This document shows, in pieces, positions 27,005 to 36,062 of a stretch of DNA of 64,000 bases. A program made the position numbers and the translations under genes. The notes under the pieces are model-generated. The model was given only the letters and a program-made list of their open reading frames with translations, did no database searches and was not told where the DNA came from. Position 1 is the stretch's first letter. The number at the start of each line of letters is the position of its first letter. Location: positions 1 through 64,000 of the forward strand of contig NZ_JAQGJV010000010.1 in assembly GCF_028290435.1 (NCBI RefSeq), written 5' to 3'. This DNA comes from Devosia sp. (GTDB lineage Bacteria; Pseudomonadota; Alphaproteobacteria; Rhizobiales; Devosiaceae).

Positions 27005-28456
27005 ATGTCCATCACCACGCCAGAGCTGGCAGAGGGCACAAATGACGGGACGGCCAAGCGCCCCTCTAGGCTCGCTCTACGGCTGACGCCGCTGATCCTC
27101 GCCACAGCCCTATTCATGGAAAACATGGATTCGACGGTGATCGCCACATCGCTCAATGCCATCGCCAAGGACATCCATACCGATCCGATTTCGCTGAAAC
27201 TGGCGCTGACGGCGTATCTGGTGGCGCTGGCAATCTTCATCCCGATCAGCTCGTGGATGGCCGACCGCTTCGGATCGCGCAATGTGTTCCGGGTGGCGAT
27301 GATCGTCTTCGTGCTGGGCTCGCTGGCCTGCGCCTTTTCCAACTCGCTATTTGCGTTTGTGGGCGCCCGGTTCCTGCAGGGCATGGGCGGTGCGATGATG
27401 ACGCCGGTGGCTCGCCTGGTGCTCGTGCGGGCAACGCCCCGGCACGACTTGGTCAATGCCATGGCGTGGCTGACCATTCCCGGCCTGATCGGGCCAATCG
27501 TCGGGCCCCCATTCGGCGGATTCCTGACGACATATCTCAGCTGGCACTGGATTTTTCTCATCAACGTGCCGATCGGCGTTTTGGGCGTAGTGCTGGTCAG
27601 CAAGTTCCTGCCCGAGACCATTCGCAATGCGCCGCGCAAAATCGACATGAAGGGATTTTTGCTCGCCGGGACGGCGTTCGCCTTGTTCGCCTTCGGCACC
27701 TCGGTGATCAGCCTGCCGGCCCTGCCCCCGCTGGTCGGCGTGGTGGCAACGGCAATCGGCATCGGCGCGGGCTACTTTTATGCGCGCCATGCGCTGTCGA
27801 CGGAATATCCACTGTTCGACCTGCGGCTGCTGCGGTTTCCGTTCTTTCGCAGCTCGATCGTGGCGGGCAGCTTTTTCCGGCTGGGCCAGGGCGCGGTCCC
27901 GTTTCTGTTTCCGCTGATGCTGCAACTGACGTTCGGGCTGAGCCCGTTTCAATCGGGCATGGTGACTTTTGCCGGCGCGGTGGGCGCGATCGTCGCCAAG
28001 TTCGTGGCCAACCGGCTGTTCATCAAGTGGGGCTTTCGCAATGCGCTAGTCGTTTCGACCGCCATTTCGGCCCTTGGGCTGGTGGCGATGGGGCTGTACG
28101 ATCCATCCACGCCAGTGCCGCTGATCATTTCGATCCTGGTTTTCGTTGGCTTCTGGCAGTCCATTTTCTGGACCGGCAGCAATGCTTTCGTGTTCGCCGA
28201 TATCGACGACAAGGATGCCGGCCAGGCCAATGTCATGAGCCAAGTGAGCGCGCAGCTGACGATCGCGCTGGGCGTTGCGCTGGGTGGCGGCATTCTGGAA
28301 GCGAGCAACGCCATCCGCGGCGGCGAACTGGTACTGGCGGATTTCCACTTGGCGTTCTTCGTGGTTGCGGCGCTAACCGCGATTTCGACCGTGATGTTTG
28401 CGCGGCTACCCAAGAATGCGGGATATCAATTGACGTCGGGGCCGCACGGGCATTGA
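27005..28456 (+). CDS. MFS transporter, DHA2 (14-TM drug:H+ antiporter) type, copy 2
   Basis: 483 aa, aligning along its full length with the preceding gene. Shared stretches include FMENMDSTVIATSLNAIAKDI, SWMADRFGSRNVFR and FGGFLTTYLSWHWIFLINVPIG. Differences are concentrated in the extra-membrane loops and the ends. The pair is a tandem duplication that has since diverged. It could form a heteromeric or dual-specificity exporter, but MFS proteins usually work as monomers. Confidence 0.88.
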   Translation: MSITTPELAEGTNDGTAKRPSRLALRLTPLILATALFMENMDSTVIATSLNAIAKDIHTDPISLKLALTAYLVALAIFIPISSWMADRFGSRNVFRVAMIVFVLGSLACAFSNSLFAFVGARFLQGMGGAMMTPVARLVLVRATPRHDLVNAMAWLTIPGLIGPIVGPPFGGFLTTYLSWHWIFLINVPIGVLGVVLVSKFLPETIRNAPRKIDMKGFLLAGTAFALFAFGTSVISLPALPPLVGVVATAIGIGAGYFYARHALSTEYPLFDLRLLRFPFFRSSIVAGSFFRLGQGAVPFLFPLMLQLTFGLSPFQSGMVTFAGAVGAIVAKFVANRLFIKWGFRNALVVSTAISALGLVAMGLYDPSTPVPLIISILVFVGFWQSIFWTGSNAFVFADIDDKDAGQANVMSQVSAQLTIALGVALGGGILEASNAIRGGELVLADFHLAFFVVAALTAISTVMFARLPKNAGYQLTSGPHGH

Positions 28457-28505
28457 GGCGACTTGCCTGGAAGGGCCGGCCGGATCGTAGAACACCCCCT
28501 CCCAG

Positions 28506-28526
28506 CCTCCCCCATCAAAGGGGAGG
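28506..28526. terminator. hairpin between convergent MFS and rlmE genes
   Basis: CCTCCCC-CATCAAA-GGGGAGG within a 166 bp spacer. Flanking CCCCTCCC (about 28496) and GGAGGTAGGAGGGGG (about 28583-28597) form an outer imperfect inverted repeat. It resembles dispersed intergenic repeats and could stop transcription from both sides. Confidence 0.5.
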
Positions 28527-28622
28527 TGTCTGCCGGTGGGTGGGGCGCAATCCAGTTTAACGAGTGGAGACAAACCTCCCTGGAGGTAGGAGGGGGCGAC
28601 GCTCCGTTCTTGGCGCGGCGCC

Positions 28623-29360
28623 CTATTCCTCGTCCTCCGCCGCCTCTTCCCGATCCACATTCCCTCTGAAACCCTTGGCAATCAGATAGGCCTCGGCGGA
28701 GTCCTGGCGGCTGGATTTGGGCTTAGCGTGGACGGTGGTGCGGAAATGACGCTTGAGCATGTGCAGCAGCTCATGCTCGGTGCCGCCTTGGAACACTTTT
28801 GCGACGAACATGCCATTTTCGGCCAGCACGTCGATGGCGAATTCGGCGGCGATCTCGATCAGATGGACAATGCGCAAATGGTCGGTGGGGCGATGGCCAG
28901 TGGTGGGCCAGGCCATGTCGGACATGACCAGATCGACTTTCTTGCCGCCCATAGCGTCAATCAGAACCTGCGGCGCGTCGGGATCGGTGAAATCCTTTTG
29001 TAGCAGGATGACGCCGGGAATCGGATCGACGAATAGGTAATCGATGGCGACGATCAGCGGATTGGCTTCGGTCGAGCCGATGGCCTTGGCGGCGACCTGC
29101 GACCAGCCGCCGGGCGCCGCGCCCAGATCGACGATGCGCATGCCCTTGCGGAACAGGTGGTGCTTTTCATCCATTTCGCGGATTTTGAACGCCGCGCGCG
29201 AGCGCAGGCCTTCCGCGCGAGCGCGAGCCACGTAGGGATCGTTGAGCTGGCGCTCCAGCCACATGGTGGACGACACCTTGCGGCCCTTGGCCGATTTGAC
29301 GCGGATCTTGAGGTCTTTGTCGGACTTGCGTCCACCAGTCCCGAGGGATTTTTCAGCCAT
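28623..29360 (-). CDS. rlmE: 23S rRNA (uridine(2552)-2'-O)-methyltransferase
   Basis: 245 aa FtsJ/RrmJ-type enzyme modifying U2552 of 23S rRNA during 50S assembly. The start at MAEKSLGTGG has a GGAG site. The N-terminal 30 residues are basic. The SAM site DLGAAPGGW is at 78-86, and the catalytic K-D-K-E set is recognisable as K59, D148 (SDMAWPTTGHR), K188 (FVAKVFQGG) and E223 (SAEAYLIA). The acidic tail is short. It overlaps the stop of the upstream Ppx/GppA gene by 8 bp, so the two are translationally coupled, an order common in Hyphomicrobiales. Confidence 0.94.
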   Translation of the reverse strand: MAEKSLGTGGRKSDKDLKIRVKSAKGRKVSSTMWLERQLNDPYVARARAEGLRSRAAFKIREMDEKHHLFRKGMRIVDLGAAPGGWSQVAAKAIGSTEANPLIVAIDYLFVDPIPGVILLQKDFTDPDAPQVLIDAMGGKKVDLVMSDMAWPTTGHRPTDHLRIVHLIEIAAEFAIDVLAENGMFVAKVFQGGTEHELLHMLKRHFRTTVHAKPKSSRQDSAEAYLIAKGFRGNVDREEAAEDEE

Positions 29361-30546
29361 TGGCGCTTCTCCGCAGCGGGTAGCGTGTCGACCGGCTCTG
29401 GACACGGTCGGCGTCCATCAGCGATATCAGAATGCCCTCGCGCAGGCCCCGGTCGGCAACGCGGACGCGATCGGTAGGCCATTCGCGGCGGATGGCCTCG
29501 AAAATGGCACAGCCGGGCAGCACCAGATCGGCCCGGTCGCGACCGATGCAGGGATGAGCGACACGGCGATCGAAGGGCATGGCGAGCAGGATCTTCATGG
29601 TCTCATCGACCTCGGCGCGCTTCATCCACAGGCCATCGACCTTCTGGCGTTCATAGCGTTCGAGGCCCAGATGCAGGCCCGCCAGCGTCGTCACCGTGCC
29701 CGAGGTGCCGATCAGGTGCACCGGATGGCTGGCGATCATCTGGCGCAGCTTTTCGCGACCGCGGAACTGACGCAGATGGTCCGACACATGGGCGACCATG
29801 GCCTCGAACACCTGCGGCGTGACATCGATGCCGCCGAATTTTTCGGCAATAGAGACAACGCCGACCGGCAGGGATTGCCAGGAGCGGATCGAAGCAGGCA
29901 TACGACCCTGGCTTTTGGGTCGGCCGCCGCGAAAATCGAGCCAGGCCAGTTCAGACGATCCGCCGCCGATATCGAACATCAGGGCGCCCGCGGCGTTGGC
30001 ATCGATAAGATCGGCACAGCCGGTCACTGCCAGCTCGGCCTCGGTGCGCCGATCGACGATCTCCAGATCCAGCCCGATTTCGGTGCTGACGCGCTGCAGA
30101 AACGCCGGACCGTTCTCGGCGGCGCGACAGGCTTCGGTGGCGATCAGGCGCATGCGGGCTGGCTGGTGCTCGCGCAGCTTGTTTCGGCACTGACGCAGGG
30201 CTTCCATGGTGCGTTCCATGGCGGCCTCGCCCAGGCGGCCGCTGGTGGAGACGCCCTCCCCCAGCCGCACGATACGGGTAAAACCATCGAGCACACGAAA
30301 GCCGTGATCGTGCGGGCGCGCGATCAGCAGGCGACAATTGTTGGTTCCAAGATCGAGCGCCGCGTAAACGGGGCCGCGATGCTTGCGGTGGGGATGGGGC
30401 GCTGGTGGCGTCCGCTGTTCCGGCGATGGACTTGGGGCGTCGATTGCCCCAGACCCTCGCCCAGGCTGGCTCTCGCCATCCCGGGACGGAAATGCCGCAT
30501 CGTTCGCAGACGATGGCGCGGCAGCGGACCGATCTGAATCGGTCAC
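29353..30546 (-). CDS. Ppx/GppA family phosphatase
   Basis: About 397 aa. The GTG start at 30546 is chosen for its AGGAG site (CGCAGGAGACTATC upstream). A disordered Pro/Ser-rich lead (about 1-55) precedes the ASKHA core, with the first phosphate loop ALDLGTNNCRLLIA and the second MFDIGGGSSELAWL. The family hydrolyses polyphosphate ends or pppGpp; which activity applies is not resolved by sequence. The lack of the C-terminal HD-like domain (usual total about 500 aa) fits the short GppA-like forms of alphaproteobacteria. It is coupled with rlmE. Confidence 0.9.
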   Translation of the reverse strand: MTDSDRSAAAPSSANDAAFPSRDGESQPGRGSGAIDAPSPSPEQRTPPAPHPHRKHRGPVYAALDLGTNNCRLLIARPHDHGFRVLDGFTRIVRLGEGVSTSGRLGEAAMERTMEALRQCRNKLREHQPARMRLIATEACRAAENGPAFLQRVSTEIGLDLEIVDRRTEAELAVTGCADLIDANAAGALMFDIGGGSSELAWLDFRGGRPKSQGRMPASIRSWQSLPVGVVSIAEKFGGIDVTPQVFEAMVAHVSDHLRQFRGREKLRQMIASHPVHLIGTSGTVTTLAGLHLGLERYERQKVDGLWMKRAEVDETMKILLAMPFDRRVAHPCIGRDRADLVLPGCAIFEAIRREWPTDRVRVADRGLREGILISLMDADRVQSRSTRYPLRRSANG

Positions 30547-30856
30547 GATAGTCTCCTGCGTGCACGGTCGCCGACCGATAAGGCGGCCGCGCCCGACGCA
30601 CATTTATTGCGTGTCAGGATCGACGGTAAAGCAAGGGGCCGTTTTGCGCAATCGCTGGCTTTGCAGGGGGTGGATGCGGGTTTGCGGTGGAATGGGCATT
30701 CGCCGGATTTGCCATGACGAAATAGTTGGGCAATGCGTCCTGAGCCCTTGAACAGAGCGCCGAATGTGCTAAAAGCCGCTCCGAAGCAACTGGGCCGGCA
30801 CACCGACCGCCCGCGAAAGCACCGCTTTCGCCCGCTTCCCAAGCGCCCTGCGCTTT

Positions 30857-30930
30857 TGGGGAATAGTTCAACGGTAGAACAGCGGACTCTGACTCCGTCG
30901 ATCTTGGTTCGAATCCAGGTTCCCCAGCCA
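30857..30930 (+). tRNA. tRNA-Gln (anticodon CTG)
   Basis: 74 nt cloverleaf with encoded CCA. The acceptor stem TGGGGAA pairs with TTCCCCA. The anticodon loop CTCTGAC gives anticodon CTG, which reads CAG. The T-arm loop TTCGAAT is canonical. It is followed by a gene-poor region and the accessory gene clusters, so it is a candidate integration site. Confidence 0.95.
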
Positions 30931-31628
30931 TCTAATTGTGAAATGAAATTAGAGACTTAGCGTTCTTCAGCACCTCGTGAGCGAGTGGACATGTCGCAGA
31001 TGTCACATACAGCTAAGTCATTGTAAGGACATGCAAGTCCATCTGCGCACCGCCATGCCACGCGACATAAACGCGACATTGTATTGCCCTGGAAGCAGGG
31101 GCTTCTTGAGCAGTCGATGTCTACTCCTATCAAGCCTGTACAAGGTTCGTCGGAGTAGGCGGTGTCGGCAATCTTGCTGACGATTGAGCCCGGACAGCTC
31201 GCCATTCGCACCGCGACGTCAGTAAGCTGGGCCGATGTTTTTCGCCGTAGCGCCGCCGGCCGAGCAGCACAGCGACCGAAGAGCGCTGACCCCGCTGCTG
31301 CTGGCGTATTCGTGCGACAGAAAACTTGAAACTAGCTGGTACCTGCCCGACCCAAATGCCGACTGCGCCTCCGGTTGCACTAGCTGGCTTGCTCGATGGC
31401 ACCGCAGATTTCGAGCGGACGCCGCCGCCTAACTACGAACGCGGCCCTGGGCCAGAATAATTTAAGCAGCCTATCTCCGCGGGCTCTTTCTCATCCACCG
31501 GGCGGCAGGCCGCCCGTTCACTTAGACCAGCGCAAGCTGGTCCGTCCCAGAAGAGGCCCGTCGGCCGAGCGCCCGGCTTCGCTGGGTGCAAAATAGGAGC
31601 ACTATGGTAGGGCAAAAAGATAAGTGGA
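30931..31628. other. gene-poor interval next to tRNA-Gln
   Basis: About 700 bp with only short, unlike open frames in all six readings. No credible gene, tRNA or complete mobile element is visible. Base composition is more even and less codon-structured than its surroundings. It is followed directly by a broken enolase-superfamily fragment, so I read this as decayed or recombined DNA between the core and the accessory region. Confidence 0.6.
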
Positions 31629-31914
31629 TCGGCAGCTTGCAGCTTGGCTGACCGAGCAGCTTGCCCTTGAGGTCCCAGAGCGCGATATCGAGCGCCGCAA
31701 GCGCAGCGGTGGTTGCCCCTTCCGGCCCCAGCTTAATGCATGTGTGATAGAGCGTATCCAGCAATACGGCGTGGTCCAATATGTCCTTACCGATGAGGAG
31801 CGGGGCCATATCGGCGGCAATGATGACGAGGGAAGCACGCCCACCCTGCATCGGGGACGCTTCCCCCATGCCGAACTGGCCATCCTCGGTTTCGATCCGC
31901 ACAAAAGCGGAGCG
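31629..31914 (-). pseudogene. mandelate racemase/muconate-lactonizing enzyme fragment
   Basis: A stretch of about 90 codons reads RIETEDGQFGMGEASPM, then LLIGKDILDHAVLLDTLYHT and EGATTAALAALDIALWDLKG. This is the N-terminal capping-domain to barrel junction of the enolase superfamily, normally about residues 40-130 of a 370-400 aa enzyme. A TAA cuts the frame just upstream (31915-31917), and family wording ends after KLLGQP near 31640. Both the start and the catalytic barrel are missing, so it is a relic. The original substrate was probably a sugar acid, in keeping with the neighbours. Confidence 0.75.
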
Positions 31915-32002
31915 TTATTCGGCTTGGTTTCGTCAAAAACTAACTGAATGTCTCAACCTTAGTAATCTTCACTGCACGTCCTTCTCCGCGCCGGGATGCT
32001 GG

Positions 32003-33478
32003 CTACCAGCTCACGGCGATATATTTTGTTTCACAGAATTCCATGATCCCATGATGGGCGCCCTCCCGTCCCAGCCCGCTTTGCTTGACCCCACCGAACG
32101 GGGCCGCGGGATCGGACACGAGGCCTCGATTGACACCGATCATGCCGCTTTCGAGGCGTTCGGAGACGCGCATGCCGCGTCCCACGTCGCAGGTATAGAC
32201 GTAGGCGATGAGCCCATATTCGGTGTCGTTGGCGGCCGCGACCGCTTCGTCCTCGCTGGCGAAGCTGGTGATGGCGGCTACCGGCCCGAAGATTTCCTCG
32301 CGGCTGATGCTGGCCGTGCCCGGCACGTTGCTGATCACGGTGGGCGGAAAGTAAAAGCCGTCGCCGCCTGAAGCCTTGCCCCCGGTCAGCACGGTCGCGC
32401 CCTGCCCCACGGCATCATCGACCAGCCCGCCGATACGATCTACAGCATCCTGGTTGATCAGCGGCCCACACTGGGTTTGGGCGTCATAACCGGCACCCAC
32501 CTTGAGCGCCGCCATGCGCTGTACCAGCCCGGCGGAGAAGGCCTCGAGAATACCGTTCTGCACGTAAAAGCGATTGGCGGCCGTGCACGCCTCGCCGCCA
32601 TTGCGCATCTTGGCGATCATGGCGCCGTCGAGCGCTGCATCGAGGTCCGCGTCATCGAAGACGATGAACGGGGCATTGCCGCCCAGTTCCATCGAGCAGG
32701 AAATCACCGTGTCGGCGGCTTCGCGCAGCAGCTTGCGCCCGACTTCGGTCGAGCCGGTGAAGGACAGCTTGCGCACGCGGCTATCATGCAGCATGGCACT
32801 GACAGTGGCACCCGCATGCGAGGTGGTCAGCACGTTGACGACGCCCGCCGGAACGCCGGCTTCGGCATAGATTTGGGCTAGCACATAGGCCGTCAGCGGC
32901 GTTTCCGTCGCAGGCTTGAGCACCACGGTGCAGCCGGCCGCCAGCGCCGGGGCGATCTTGCGGGTGGCCATGGCTGCGGGAAAATTCCACGGCGTGATCA
33001 ACACCGAGACGCCGATGGGCTGATGCTCGACCACGATCTTGTTAGCGCCGCTGGGCGCCGTATAGATATCGCCATTGAGACGAACGGCCTCTTCGGAGAA
33101 CCAGCGGAAAAACTCCGCCGCATAGGTGACCTCGCCTCTGGCGTCGCTCAGCGATTTGCCGTTTTCGAGGCTGATCAATTCGGCCAGCATGTCGCGGCGG
33201 GCGATCATCAGCTCGAAACAGCGGCGCAGGATTTCGCCACGCTGGCGCGGTGCAGTGGCGGCCCAGTTGGGGCCGGCTTTATGAGCGGCGGTCACCGCCG
33301 CCATCGCGTCGTCGATGCTGGCATCTGCGATAGAGGTGATGGTCTTGCCGGTCGAGGGATCGAGGACATCGATCCGGGCCTTGGTGGAGCCGGGCCGCCA
33401 CTGCCCGTCGATCCACAAGTCCGATGGCAGCGTGGTAGGATCGAAACTCAGTCCGTTGAATGATGGGTGCGTGTTCAT
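32003..33478 (-). CDS. NAD(P)-dependent aldehyde dehydrogenase (succinate-semialdehyde dehydrogenase-like)
   Basis: 491 aa from [18 protein letters not shown]. It is an ALDH superfamily enzyme closest in wording to GabD-type enzymes: [31 protein letters not shown] (240-250), catalytic E264 in MELGGNAPF and nucleophile C298 in [11 protein letters not shown]. The C-terminal [30 protein letters not shown] is typical of that group. Its start overlaps the upstream alcohol dehydrogenase stop by 4 bp (ATGA). Together they could turn an alcohol into an aldehyde and then an acid; the actual substrate is unknown. Confidence 0.9.
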   Translation of the reverse strand: MNTHPSFNGLSFDPTTLPSDLWIDGQWRPGSTKARIDVLDPSTGKTITSIADASIDDAMAAVTAAHKAGPNWAATAPRQRGEILRRCFELMIARRDMLAELISLENGKSLSDARGEVTYAAEFFRWFSEEAVRLNGDIYTAPSGANKIVVEHQPIGVSVLITPWNFPAAMATRKIAPALAAGCTVVLKPATETPLTAYVLAQIYAEAGVPAGVVNVLTTSHAGATVSAMLHDSRVRKLSFTGSTEVGRKLLREAADTVISCSMELGGNAPFIVFDDADLDAALDGAMIAKMRNGGEACTAANRFYVQNGILEAFSAGLVQRMAALKVGAGYDAQTQCGPLINQDAVDRIGGLVDDAVGQGATVLTGGKASGGDGFYFPPTVISNVPGTASISREEIFGPVAAITSFASEDEAVAAANDTEYGLIAYVYTCDVGRGMRVSERLESGMIGVNRGLVSDPAAPFGGVKQSGLGREGAHHGIMEFCETKYIAVSW

Positions 33479-34722
33479 GAGAGTTCCCTGACTGTGCCGC
33501 GCAGCGCGGTGCGATCGCCGGTGAAGGCGGCATTGACGAGTTGCGTGATCGACGCGGTGTCGAGCGGACGCGGGTTGTTCTTGACGAGACGCACCGCACC
33601 CAGCGCGGCCTCGACGGTCCAATCCAGCTTGTCTTCGCCGAGGCCGAGGTCTTTCAAAGTTCTGGGTATGCCCACTGCGGCAAACAGGTCGGCCACCGCA
33701 TCGATCGCTGCGGAAGCCTTGGCGGCCTGGTCCATGCCCGTGCTCACGACGCCCATGGCATCGGCGATCTCGGCCATCTCCGCCTCGGCGTGGGAGCGGT
33801 TGAACTCCATGACATAGGGCATCATGACCGCTACGCCCGCCCCATGCGGCGTATGGGTCAGCGCCCCGACCGGATATTGAACGGCATGAGCGGCGGCGGT
33901 GCCGGCCGTCCCAAAGGCGAGACCGGCCATGGTCGCGCCCATCATCAGCCGCTCACGGGCGCCATAGTCTGCCCCGTTATCGTAAGCGGCCTTGAGGCTT
34001 CCCGAGATGAGCCGGATCGCCTGCAGCGCATACTGATCGGAGAACGCATTTTTGCCGACAAAGACGTGCTCGTGGACGGTCTGGGCATCTGCGGCGCGGC
34101 GCAACGTGGTGAACGCCTCGATGGCATGGGTCAACGCATCGGCACCGGACACCGCAGTCAGTCCGGGGGGACACGTGTAGGTCAGTTCCGGATCGCAGAT
34201 CGCCGTATGTGAAATGAGATGAGGGCTGGCGATCCCCACTTTGACGGCGCGCTCCGGATCGGAGATGACCGCGACAGGGGTGACTTCCGATCCCGTGCCT
34301 GCCGTTGTCGGCACCGCCACCAATGGCAGGATTGGTCCCGGAACCTTGAACTCGCCGTAGTAATCGGACGGTTGTCCGCCATGACTGAGCAGCAGGGCAA
34401 TCATCTTGGCGGCGTCCAGGCAACTGCCCCCGCCAATGCCCACGATGACATCGGCACCAAAGCCCTTGCCCTGCTCGAGACCGTCGGCAATGCAGGAAGC
34501 CGGCAGCTCTGCGACCGTGCGGTCATAAACATCCACGGCAATACCCGCCTGGCGCAACTGATCGACCATGGTGCTGAACTCGACCGCGCCGGCAAACCGC
34601 TCGTCGGTTACCAGCAGTGCACGCTTGCCGAGCGGCGCCACATAACCGGCCAATGCGGCGCGCTGGCCGGCGCCGAACACGAGATTGCGCGGCAAGCGCG
34701 ATGCGGCAAAAATGGGGGTCAT
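33475..34722 (-). CDS. iron-containing alcohol dehydrogenase
   Basis: 415 aa from MTPIFAASRLPRNLVFGAGQ. It is a group III dehydrogenase: NAD-binding GIGGGSCLDAAKMIALLL, metal ligands Asp and His in VSGADALTHAIEAF, and two more His in HAVQYPVGALTHTPHGAGVAV. The length is close to the family norm. The open frame continues upstream, but that part is the other-frame shadow of the truncated dehydrogenase. It is linked by 4 bp overlaps on both sides (Ldh_2 fragment and aldehyde dehydrogenase). The substrate alcohol or keto compound is not identifiable. Confidence 0.9.
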   Translation of the reverse strand: MTPIFAASRLPRNLVFGAGQRAALAGYVAPLGKRALLVTDERFAGAVEFSTMVDQLRQAGIAVDVYDRTVAELPASCIADGLEQGKGFGADVIVGIGGGSCLDAAKMIALLLSHGGQPSDYYGEFKVPGPILPLVAVPTTAGTGSEVTPVAVISDPERAVKVGIASPHLISHTAICDPELTYTCPPGLTAVSGADALTHAIEAFTTLRRAADAQTVHEHVFVGKNAFSDQYALQAIRLISGSLKAAYDNGADYGARERLMMGATMAGLAFGTAGTAAAHAVQYPVGALTHTPHGAGVAVMMPYVMEFNRSHAEAEMAEIADAMGVVSTGMDQAAKASAAIDAVADLFAAVGIPRTLKDLGLGEDKLDWTVEAALGAVRLVKNNPRPLDTASITQLVNAAFTGDRTALRGTVRELS

Positions 34723-35201
34723 GATCGCACGTACTGCTGTTGTTGAATGGGGCTGTCGGCGAGGTGCTGGAGCCGCGCCCTGGTCGATAGCACGATGGCC
34801 GCCTGGCCCTCGCGCGCTACCCGCTCTGCATACCAGGCGAGCATGCCGATATGCTGCGCATTGGCGACCGCCGCTATGGCGATGCCCGAATGGCGCGCCC
34901 GTTCCTGAATCTGAGCCAGCGCCGCATTGGCGACGATCGGGCCCAGGCCATTCTGGCCCTCGACCGTCAGATAGCTGCTGCCCTGCCAAGTGTGGATACC
35001 CGTGGCGTGCGGGTCCGCCAGTCCGGCCTCGATCCGCTGCACGATACGTTCGAGCCGCAGCAGGCCATGCGAGGGCACGCCGCGCAGTTCCGCGTCGAGC
35101 CAGAGATCAACCTGGACCGCTGCGCTGGGCGCAGGCACGCCCGCCATGACCAGGGCGCATTCGGCGGTTTGACGAATTTTGGCGGCGGCAAGAACCGGCA
35201 A
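34719..35201 (-). CDS. truncated malate/L-lactate dehydrogenase (Ldh_2) family protein
   Basis: 160 aa from a TTG start. The first about 140 residues match the Ldh_2/AllD/YlbC family N-terminal half (ALVMAGVPAPSAAVQVDLWLDAELRGVPSHGLLRLERIV; the conserved SHG is present; then NAQHIGMLAWYAERVAREG and IVLST). After IVLST the family wording stops and about 20 unrelated residues (RARLQHLADSPIQQQQ) lead to a stop. Normal members have 330-350 aa, so about 190 residues, including most of the NAD site, are missing. It still overlaps the next start by ATGA. Probably inactive. Confidence 0.75.
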   Translation of the reverse strand: MPVLAAAKIRQTAECALVMAGVPAPSAAVQVDLWLDAELRGVPSHGLLRLERIVQRIEAGLADPHATGIHTWQGSSYLTVEGQNGLGPIVANAALAQIQERARHSGIAIAAVANAQHIGMLAWYAERVAREGQAAIVLSTRARLQHLADSPIQQQQYVRS

Positions 35202-35209
35202 GATATAAA

Positions 35210-35221
35210 ATCCGATCGGAT
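35210..35221. promoter_or_regulatory. candidate GntR operator (12 bp perfect palindrome)
   Basis: ATCCGATCGGAT lies in the 76 bp spacer between the divergent Ldh_2 fragment operon and the GntR gene. FadR-subfamily GntR proteins bind short palindromes of this sort, so it is a natural operator for both directions. Assignment is by position and symmetry only. Confidence 0.5.
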
Positions 35222-35277
35222 ATCTGATTGAACCGGGCGGACTATGGTGCTATCGCAAAGACACGTCAATAGCTGGT

Positions 35278-35982
35278 ATGGAAGAAGCGATCTTGGTCAT
35301 CAGTGAGAAGCGAATGGTGCCGTCGACGCAGCTCAAGCGTCCCACGCGACTTGGCGATGAAGTCTACAACGCGATATATTCGCAATTGATGTCGCGCCAG
35401 ATTGCGCCCGGTGGCCGCATTTCAGTGGACCGCTTGGTTCGTGAACTCGGCGTTTCGCAGACTCCCATACGGGAGGCTCTGTCGCGGCTTGAGGCCCAGG
35501 GCCTGGTGGTCAAGGCCCACCTCATCGGCTACAGCGCCGCGGATCAATTGGACAGCGCGCGGCTGCATCAGCTCTACGAACTGCGCCTGCTGTTGGAACC
35601 GTTCGCGGCGGGCCGGGCGGCCATGAGCATGACCGAAGAGACGCACGGCGCCCTGATCAAGCTCGCCGCCGAAATGCAAGCCGGGGAAGCGGCACCACAG
35701 GTGGAGGCCTATAGCCGCTTTGCGCAACTCGATAGCGAGTTCCACGACCTGATCGCCCGCGCGAGTGGCAATGAACTTGTGCAGGAGACGCTGACAAACC
35801 TGCACACCCACGTCCACCTGTTCAGGCTGTTCTATCACGCTCGGGTCACCGCCGATGCTATTCAGGAACACCAGCAGATCATCGAGGCCCTGACACTTCG
35901 CGACCCGCAAGCTGCCGAAACCGCGATGCGTCATCACATCGAGCGGTCGCGCGGCCGCTTCGCCAACGCCTTCGCACGCTGA
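35278..35982 (+). CDS. GntR-family (FadR/FCD subfamily) transcriptional regulator
   Basis: 234 aa. The winged helix-turn-helix at about 20-90 contains RLGDEVYNAIYSQLMSRQIAPGGRISVDRLVRELGVSQTPIREALSRLEAQGLV, the GntR signature. The FCD ligand-binding domain is all-helical (about 100-225), with acid/His positions ELRLLLEP, FHDLIARASGN and EHQQIIEAL that bind a metal and a carboxylate ligand in this subfamily. It is divergent from the dehydrogenase operon and probably senses a sugar-acid-like intermediate and represses that operon. Confidence 0.9.
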   Translation: MEEAILVISEKRMVPSTQLKRPTRLGDEVYNAIYSQLMSRQIAPGGRISVDRLVRELGVSQTPIREALSRLEAQGLVVKAHLIGYSAADQLDSARLHQLYELRLLLEPFAAGRAAMSMTEETHGALIKLAAEMQAGEAAPQVEAYSRFAQLDSEFHDLIARASGNELVQETLTNLHTHVHLFRLFYHARVTADAIQEHQQIIEALTLRDPQAAETAMRHHIERSRGRFANAFAR

Positions 35983-36062
35983 TCTCCGACTTACCAACTC
36001 GCGTCGCGCACAGGCTCCACAGCAACGCTGCGCGCAGGGAATGGCCTTTTCCCTTCTGCCGG

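Noticed and set aside
30614-30931. 105-codon minus-strand frame covering the tRNA
   Set aside because: It spans tRNA-Gln and its product starts inside the tRNA complement; not a protein gene.
31130-31402. 90-codon minus-strand frame in the gene-poor interval
   Set aside because: No motif, no ribosome site and no coupling with neighbours; low-complexity Arg/Ser/Pro sequence of non-coding look.
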